Of a stretch of 36,161 bases of DNA, positions 31,145 through 36,161 are shown one piece after another. The DNA comes from Tyzzerella sp. UBA1042 (GTDB lineage Bacteria; Bacillota; Clostridia; Lachnospirales; Anaerotignaceae), in assembly GCA_002316675.1 (NCBI GenBank), contig DCDZ01000057.1:550-36710 (forward strand), read 5' to 3'. Each line of letters opens with the position of its first letter. The stretch's first letter is position 1. Made by a program: the position numbers and the translations under genes. The notes under the pieces were generated by a model. The model had not been told where the DNA came from, made no database searches, and was given only the letters and a program-made list of their open reading frames with translations.

Positions 31145-32776
31145 ATGAAAGATATCATAAAGCCGGAGCATATGAAAATGTATATACGTTATCGAATGCT
31201 ATCGGTCTTTTGTTCCACTGTGGCTTATCTGATATGGCTTCCTCATGGGGAGAATACATGGTATTCTGCAATTTTAGTTCCTGTGGGAATGATACTTGCT
31301 TGTAACATTGGGGCATATCTGTATAAAAAAATCATATTTGAAGAAAAAAGCAGGCTTTGGCTTTCCCTCACCATCCTATTGGAACAATTTGCCTATGGAA
31401 TCTTTATATCTATGAGCGGAGGGTTATCAAGTCCTTATTTGTGGTGCTTTTTGGGATATATCTTTCTGATTGCCGTTATGGATCGATACAGCGTTATTTT
31501 ACTGCTCTCCGTGGTTTGGATGGCATTTTGCATTATTCTGGGACACCGCTTCTTTGGCTCCGACTGGGGAGCGGACCGGTTGTATATGAATACTGTGATT
31601 GGTATTATCATTGTATCTGCGGGGTTTTATACCATACAAAAGTATTCTATGCAGTTGGAGGAGAAAAGATGGGAGTCTGAGGCGTTAAATGAAAGTCTGA
31701 TCAAGGAAAAAGAGACAACGGAGCAATTGCTGCATCATATCAAGGCCTTATACGACACAATAAAAATATTTACTGTTGTGGATCAAAACCAAAGTATGGA
31801 TGAGTTGACAGAGGTTTTGGCACAATCCATTGCGCCCAACGGATGCCTGCTTTTGAAATTTAAGATGGGGATGCAGCAGGAAATAGAGGATATCAGTAGC
31901 CATGGGCTAAAAGAGGTAACGGTAAGGGGAATATTAAAAAAAGTAAAGGAAATTGATTTGAGAAGGATACCGGAAATTCTGACGGTGGAAAGAAACTCCT
32001 TTGTGGTGAAAGAGGTGGGAGAGAGCATTTTTGTTTCGGGATTATTTTTTCTTGCTTTGGATAGTACGCAACAGGCCTCTTTATGCAGGCAAATGATTCC
32101 TTTTTATCAAGGGATTATAGAAACGGTTTTTCGGGATATTGATATGCAGAAAAAGCTGGAAGAGGGCATTATAAAAGAGGAGCAGCATAGAATTGCAAGC
32201 GAAATACATGATACAGTGATTCAGAAGCTTTTCGGTATATCCTGCAGTTTGAAAGCTTTAGAAAATGGGGTTGAGACATTGCCGCAAGAGGAAATCAGCC
32301 ATCATATTGCAAAGGTTGAAAAAGCGGCAAGGCACACCATGAAGGAGCTGCGGGAGGCGATCTACGGGATTCGCTTTGAAAGCGAGAGTGATGAATCCTT
32401 TGAGGACAAGTTGCATTTCTATATTGAAGAAATGGAATGCCTTAGCTCCATTCCCATAGTCCTTGCGACCCAAGGGGATTTTTCTTGTTTGTCTGTGGTG
32501 CAGAAAACCGTGATCTATAGAATTTTATGTGAGGCTGTCAGCAACGCCGTTCGTCATGGGGAACCGCATTTTATTGATACAAAGGTAGAGATCAATGAAA
32601 GGGGAATTTATATGCGAATACAGGATAACGGTTCCGGGTTTAAAATCCACGCGGCTTCCCCGGAGGGAATGGGAATGGAAAATATGCACCGCATGGCTTC
32701 TTTAATGAAGGGGTCCTGTTCCATACGCTCAACAGAAGGGAAAGGTGCAACTGTAGAGGTTTTTATGCCGCAATAA
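31145..32776 (+). CDS. Membrane sensor histidine kinase, NarL partner type
   Basis: Senses a signal and phosphorylates the response regulator encoded next. In the 543-residue protein five or six membrane segments occupy residues 20-170, with no large outside loop, followed by a coiled linker, a GAF-like stretch (about 195-330) without clear ligand residues, a HisKA_3 dimerisation helix with the phospho-acceptor H355 in EEQHRIASEIHDTVIQ, and an HATPase_c domain with the N-box (CEAVSNAVRHGE) and G-box (DNGSGF, GMGMENM). A GAAGGATGAGG site precedes the ATG. It is 28 bases from the regulator. Confidence 0.92.
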   Translation: MKDIIKPEHMKMYIRYRMLSVFCSTVAYLIWLPHGENTWYSAILVPVGMILACNIGAYLYKKIIFEEKSRLWLSLTILLEQFAYGIFISMSGGLSSPYLWCFLGYIFLIAVMDRYSVILLLSVVWMAFCIILGHRFFGSDWGADRLYMNTVIGIIIVSAGFYTIQKYSMQLEEKRWESEALNESLIKEKETTEQLLHHIKALYDTIKIFTVVDQNQSMDELTEVLAQSIAPNGCLLLKFKMGMQQEIEDISSHGLKEVTVRGILKKVKEIDLRRIPEILTVERNSFVVKEVGESIFVSGLFFLALDSTQQASLCRQMIPFYQGIIETVFRDIDMQKKLEEGIIKEEQHRIASEIHDTVIQKLFGISCSLKALENGVETLPQEEISHHIAKVEKAARHTMKELREAIYGIRFESESDESFEDKLHFYIEEMECLSSIPIVLATQGDFSCLSVVQKTVIYRILCEAVSNAVRHGEPHFIDTKVEINERGIYMRIQDNGSGFKIHAASPEGMGMENMHRMASLMKGSCSIRSTEGKGATVEVFMPQ

Positions 32777-32804
32777 TAAGGGTATGTAAAGTGGAGGGGT
32801 TTTA

Positions 32805-33458
32805 ATGATACTTATTTTAGATGATCATCCCATAGCACGGCAGGGGCTTTGTACTATTATCGAAATCAATAAACCGGAGGAAGTGCTCTTTCAGGCAAGT
32901 ACGGTGAGAGAGGCAGTCAAGATTGCAGAAAACAAGGATATTGATATGGCATTTATCGACATTAATTTAGGCAATGAAAGCGGTTTTGATTTTCTTGCAT
33001 GGCTGAAACAAAACAAGGAAGAGGTAAAGACATTTTTTATTACGTCTTCTTCCCGGGAAGGGGATTTCCTTCTTGCAAAAAAAATGGGTGTAGACGCTTA
33101 TTTATTAAAGGATGCATTTATAGATGAAATTATTTGCGGTTTAAAGGTGGTAGAGAGAAATGGTAAATTCTACTCCTCTGCATTGATTCACCAGATAGAT
33201 CATAAAGCAAGCAAGGATAAGCAGCTTGAGGAATTGACTGAGCGTGAAATGGAAGTTTTGGTATTGATCAGCCAAGGATGCAGCAATGCGAAAATAAGTG
33301 AAAAGCTTTTTATCTCCCCGGGAACAACCAAGAAACACGTAAGCAATATTTTAGGGAAGCTTGGGTTGAAAAATAGGATGGAGGTTATGCTGTTTGCAAA
33401 TAGAAATGAATTTATATTGCAAAAAGCAGAAGAATTCTCTTTCGTGGAAGGATTTTAA
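32805..33458 (+). CDS. NarL/FixJ-type response regulator
   Basis: Transcription factor controlled by phosphorylation. The 217-residue protein has an N-terminal receiver domain with acidic residues D6-D7, phospho-acceptor D52 in FIDINLG and the conserved lysine K102 in YLLKDA, then a C-terminal GerE/LuxR HTH (about 145-200: LTEREMEVLVLISQGCSNAK, then the recognition helix). It is coupled to the kinase upstream and 26 bases from the exported-protein gene, so its natural target may be the operon it sits in. Confidence 0.94.
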   Translation: MILILDDHPIARQGLCTIIEINKPEEVLFQASTVREAVKIAENKDIDMAFIDINLGNESGFDFLAWLKQNKEEVKTFFITSSSREGDFLLAKKMGVDAYLLKDAFIDEIICGLKVVERNGKFYSSALIHQIDHKASKDKQLEELTEREMEVLVLISQGCSNAKISEKLFISPGTTKKHVSNILGKLGLKNRMEVMLFANRNEFILQKAEEFSFVEGF

Positions 33459-33484
33459 ATAAAGGAAAGCAGGGAGGGGTTCAT

Positions 33485-34237
33485 ATGAAAAAGAAAAAGG
33501 GGATATACAGACGTTTTTTCATATTCGCCATTATTTTGGCCAGTTTGAAGGGAACGGGAATGACCTATGCAAAATGGAGCGAAGGTTTACAAGCAAATCT
33601 TTCGCTAACCACGGGAATTATGGATGTACGGTATGCACGAGAGATGCCATGTTATATGAGCCTTGTGGATGAGAAGGGAAAGGAGCTGCTGGGAAGGCAG
33701 GAGGTAAGCGCTGCTATTTTGAATGAAGGCAAAGAAATGAATATGACAGCCATGCTTCCTATTTACACGGAGGAATTTTTATACCGTTCAGACAGCTTGA
33801 TTAAATTGGAAATCCCCATCACTACGGGAAAAAATGGAACCATAGAGACGGTAGAAATGACAGAAGCAGATTTTTCCGAAGAGGCACGGGAGGAGCTGTT
33901 GGCGGAGGTGGATCGGATTTCCCTCATCAGAGAAGATACCGGGGAGGCCTATCCCATATCCAGAGATGAGGTGGCTCCTTTTGATGAGCCCTTGGCGTTT
34001 TATGTTTTCAGAGAAACCACCGGAGAGAACGGCAATGTGACCAGTGTGATTTACTTGAAAATGCAGGAGGAAAGCCGAAATCATCTATCCGAAACACCCT
34101 TAGAAATCCGGTTAGACAGAGAAGAGGAGGAAAGCGCTTCTTTTGGAGCAAGCCTGATGGTATCCTATTATTTCTCCCTCCCAATCTACACGGAGCAGGG
34201 CCACGAGGATACTGTTTTTTTAGAAGAGAATGCGTAG
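33485..34237 (+). CDS. Exported protein with SipW-type signal peptide
   Basis: The 250-residue protein begins MKKKKGIYRRFFIFAIILAS, a basic start then a hydrophobic segment, followed by MTYAKWSEGLQANLSLTTGI. The Y-A-x-W-[ST] step and the 'TTG.mDV' strand match the exported TasA/camelysin type of proteins, which are cut by SipW signal peptidases, so it is likely a secreted or surface structural protein. The mature part is acidic and beta-rich; there are no membrane segments after the signal. A GGGAGGGG site precedes the ATG. It lies directly after the response regulator and before a second such gene and the peptidase. Confidence 0.75.
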   Translation: MKKKKGIYRRFFIFAIILASLKGTGMTYAKWSEGLQANLSLTTGIMDVRYAREMPCYMSLVDEKGKELLGRQEVSAAILNEGKEMNMTAMLPIYTEEFLYRSDSLIKLEIPITTGKNGTIETVEMTEADFSEEAREELLAEVDRISLIREDTGEAYPISRDEVAPFDEPLAFYVFRETTGENGNVTSVIYLKMQEESRNHLSETPLEIRLDREEEESASFGASLMVSYYFSLPIYTEQGHEDTVFLEENA

Positions 34238-34267
34238 GGGATTTTGAACAAGGAAAGAAGGAAAAGT

Positions 34268-34621
34268 ATGAAGAAAAAGACTGTGATTTTTACCATAGCG
34301 GCATGGATGGCATTGTTTGGCTGTTTTCATGTGTATGGCTACTGGGTGGAACGGATGGAGATAAACTGTGAGCTTTCCTTTGCATTTCCTGTACAGGTTG
34401 AAATGCAGGGGATAGAGGAGGACGTAAGGGAATATCCTGCGGACTCTCCCGTTGAGACCATAGAGGAGGTCCAGAGGGAAAATTCTCATTCTGCTGAGGA
34501 GCCCAATGGAGACGAAGCCGGCGGAAACAGCGGAGATTCCCCGGGAGAAAGCAATACAAACAGTGAGAACACAGGAGAAGAAAGCAATGGAGATACCGGC
34601 GGCGATAGAGAGCAGGAATAA
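34268..34621 (+). CDS. Small exported acidic protein
   Basis: The 117-residue protein has a signal sequence (MKKKTVIFTIAAWMALFGCF), then a camelysin-like start (YGYWVERMEINCELSFAFPV) and a long low-complexity tail rich in Glu, Ser, Gly and Asn (from about residue 55), with no predicted fold. It looks like a short anchor-less surface protein or a shortened paralogue of its neighbour; mature function is unknown. ATG 34268 follows AAGGAAA; an upstream TTG at 34244 is less likely. It lies 30 bases after the first exported protein and 12 bases before the peptidase. Confidence 0.68.
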   Translation: MKKKTVIFTIAAWMALFGCFHVYGYWVERMEINCELSFAFPVQVEMQGIEEDVREYPADSPVETIEEVQRENSHSAEEPNGDEAGGNSGDSPGESNTNSENTGEESNGDTGGDREQE

Positions 34622-34633
34622 AGGTGAGGCTTG

Positions 34634-35806
34634 GTGAAGTGGGATAAATACAATAAATGTGCGGTGATGCTTCTTTTCATATTGTTTTTTCTGCATTTTA
34701 GCCCCATCAAAGGAAGGTGGTTTGTACTGCCTTCTATATGGGTGAGCGTGATCGCCCTGCTTTGGCTTGTGATACCCCGTATGCATATTTCCGGCACTGT
34801 CCGTTTCGGTCATTCTGTACAGGGATATGCTTTTTTCGGGGCAATTCTTTTTTTGTCTGTATGGTTTCTTTTGGGGGTATTTCTTGGAAATCTCAGCGCA
34901 ACACCCTATGACATTTCCATTCTGGGCATTGTTCACAATGTAATTGCCGTTGTGCCTGCCATTTTGGCACGAGAATGGATTCGTGCTTACGCCATCGGAG
35001 TCGTTTTGAAAAGACGTAATCTTGTTTTTTTCAAAGGGCTTGTGATCACCCTGCTTTTTGCTGTGATCGAAATAAATTTCGGGAGAATTGCCGCTGTAAA
35101 TGATGCTTCGGCAGCATTTATTTACATCGTAAGGGACGTGATTCCGGTGATTCTTAAAAATATGTTTCTGACAATGCTGGTTTATTACGGCGGGGCAAAA
35201 CCGGCCGCGCTGTATAGCTTGGTTCTGATTTTGTTTCAAAGGACATTTCCTTTTTTGCCCAGTCATCTGTGGTTGGTGGACAGTGCTATTGGGATTGCCT
35301 TTCCCATCTTATTTTCCAATTTTCTTTTTGAAAAAATGCAGTCTCTTAAGGGGGAAAAAGCAGCGGCAAAGCAAGGGAGTACTCTGGGGTATAGCATTGC
35401 ACTTTTTGCTGCTGTTCTGTTTTCGTGGTTTACTGTAGGGGTATTTCCTGTTTATCCATCGGTGGTTTTGACAGGAAGCATGGAGCCGAAAGTTTTTCCC
35501 GGGGATGCCATATTGATTCAAAAAATCAAGGAGGAAAAGGAAATTTATGCACTGCAGGAGGGGGATGTTATTAATTTCCAGCGAGGAGAAATAACCATCA
35601 CCCATAGAATTATTGAAGTGCAGAAGGATGAAGCGGGCAACGTGTCCTTTCGGACAAAGGGAGACAATAACAACTCTGCAGATGTGGAGATTGTAAAGCC
35701 CGATGATATTAAAGGGACGATGATGAAGGTCATACCGAAGGTTGGAAAGCCAATTCTGGTTTTGAAAAGCGCCAAGGTGGTACCGGAAGGGGTAGTGGAG
35801 GAATAA
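34634..35806 (+). CDS. sipW: SipW-like signal peptidase I with multi-pass N-terminal domain
   Basis: Removes signal peptides of the neighbouring exported proteins. The 390-residue protein has about eight membrane segments in residues 8-270, much more than usual SipW (about 190 residues in total), then the peptidase domain: catalytic Ser S282 in VVLTGSMEP and His H324 in ITHRIIE instead of the usual Lys. This Ser-His form is that of ER-type and SipW peptidases. A GDNNNSAD segment follows. The N-terminal domain has no clear match; it may guide substrate selection. GTG 34634 is chosen, 6 bases after AGGTGA; a TTG three bases upstream is the alternative. Confidence 0.88.
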   Translation: MKWDKYNKCAVMLLFILFFLHFSPIKGRWFVLPSIWVSVIALLWLVIPRMHISGTVRFGHSVQGYAFFGAILFLSVWFLLGVFLGNLSATPYDISILGIVHNVIAVVPAILAREWIRAYAIGVVLKRRNLVFFKGLVITLLFAVIEINFGRIAAVNDASAAFIYIVRDVIPVILKNMFLTMLVYYGGAKPAALYSLVLILFQRTFPFLPSHLWLVDSAIGIAFPILFSNFLFEKMQSLKGEKAAAKQGSTLGYSIALFAAVLFSWFTVGVFPVYPSVVLTGSMEPKVFPGDAILIQKIKEEKEIYALQEGDVINFQRGEITITHRIIEVQKDEAGNVSFRTKGDNNNSADVEIVKPDDIKGTMMKVIPKVGKPILVLKSAKVVPEGVVEE

Positions 35807-35807
35807 A

Positions 35808-36161
35808 ATGGACGAAAAAAGCATCGTTGAACGAAAAAAAATAGAGCCGATTCCTATGGCAGGCATGAAGAAAATGGCTTTGCTTGCTCTGGGAGCTTTG
35901 CTTTTTGCGGGCGCAGCGGCGGCAGGCATCTTTCTTTTGCAGCCAAAGACAAGCACAGAGGAAGAAGCATTATATACATATAAAACCGTTGCCAATGCTT
36001 CCTATAGAGTGAAGCTTTCTCCCAATACATTGTTTGACCAAGAGTGGCTGGAGGAGGGAGGTATGTATTCCTCTCAGCTGACAGAGTACATTGAAGTGAA
36101 TTTCACGGCAAACTTTGTGGGGACGTCCGAGGATGCAGTTTTGGGCGATTATAACATTACC
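35808..36161 (+). CDS. DUF5305-like protein, truncated by the window
   Basis: Only the first 118 residues are visible. After a hydrophilic start comes one membrane segment (about 22-44), then YTYKTVANASYRVKLSPNTL and a Y...TEYIEVNF segment that match the DUF5305 family, a group of membrane-anchored outside-facing proteins known to me mainly from archaea and clostridia and often found near SipW. Its function is unknown. A GTGGAGG site precedes the ATG, 1 base after the peptidase stop, so it is the next gene in the operon. Confidence 0.75.
   Translation, partial: MDEKSIVERKKIEPIPMAGMKKMALLALGALLFAGAAAAGIFLLQPKTSTEEEALYTYKTVANASYRVKLSPNTLFDQEWLEEGGMYSSQLTEYIEVNFTANFVGTSEDAVLGDYNIT

Noticed and set aside
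34965..35010. CPBP-protease-like E..R motif in the SipW membrane domain
   Set aside because: Only one of the three family motifs is present, so the match is not supported as an active protease.

Overview
The window looks like a chromosomal segment of a spore-forming, strictly anaerobic clostridium, probably in or near the Lachnospirales. The clues are low-to-moderate GC with strong AGGAGG ribosome sites, an alpha/beta-type small acid-soluble spore protein, a bacterial V-type ATPase, a flavodiiron protein with rubredoxin, and several clostridium-type tiny ORFs. I see no tRNA or rRNA genes, insertion sequences, phage genes or CRISPR arrays. The species cannot be fixed from the sequence alone.

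Layout. (1) 64-3358, minus strand: a lysine/diaminopimelate operon asd-dapA-dapB, read from a consensus promoter through a clear lysine riboswitch and a terminator. (2) 3376-5525, plus: a spore DNA-binding protein, then a methyltransferase and the Hsp33 chaperone, which have their own vegetative promoter inside the end of the spore gene, and a possible 39-residue ORF. (3) 6097-14965, plus: a complete V-type ATPase operon in the order G/H-I-K-E-C-F-A-B-D, with a consensus promoter, a 250-nt leader and a strong terminator. The K subunit carries the residues that bind Na+ in the Enterococcus hirae enzyme. (4) 15260-18580: a highly codon-biased PLP aminotransferase, an odd TPR protein with a vestigial glycosyltransferase-like N-terminus, and asnA facing it across a bidirectional terminator. 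(5) 18805-21536: flavodiiron protein, nitroreductase-like protein and rubredoxin, an oxygen/peroxide-defence set. (6) 21695-24478: znuA diverging from znuCB, a zinc uptake system with a perfect 9-3-9 palindrome between two back-to-back promoters. (7) 24525-27675, minus: four very small proteins, a membrane-anchored unknown and an orphan radical SAM/SPASM protein. (8) 27860-36161, plus: an Amidase_6 protein, a MalT-like LuxR regulator, then a histidine kinase and response regulator running into two SipW-type exported proteins, an unusual multi-membrane-pass SipW signal peptidase and a DUF5305-like protein cut by the window edge.

How the parts fit. Most of the window is housekeeping. The accessory parts that stand out are the two-component/SipW export module at the right end, where regulator, substrates and a dedicated peptidase appear to be one operon, and the small-protein/radical SAM zone. 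In that zone a 42-residue, two-cysteine peptide has its own consensus promoter, strong ribosome site and terminator.
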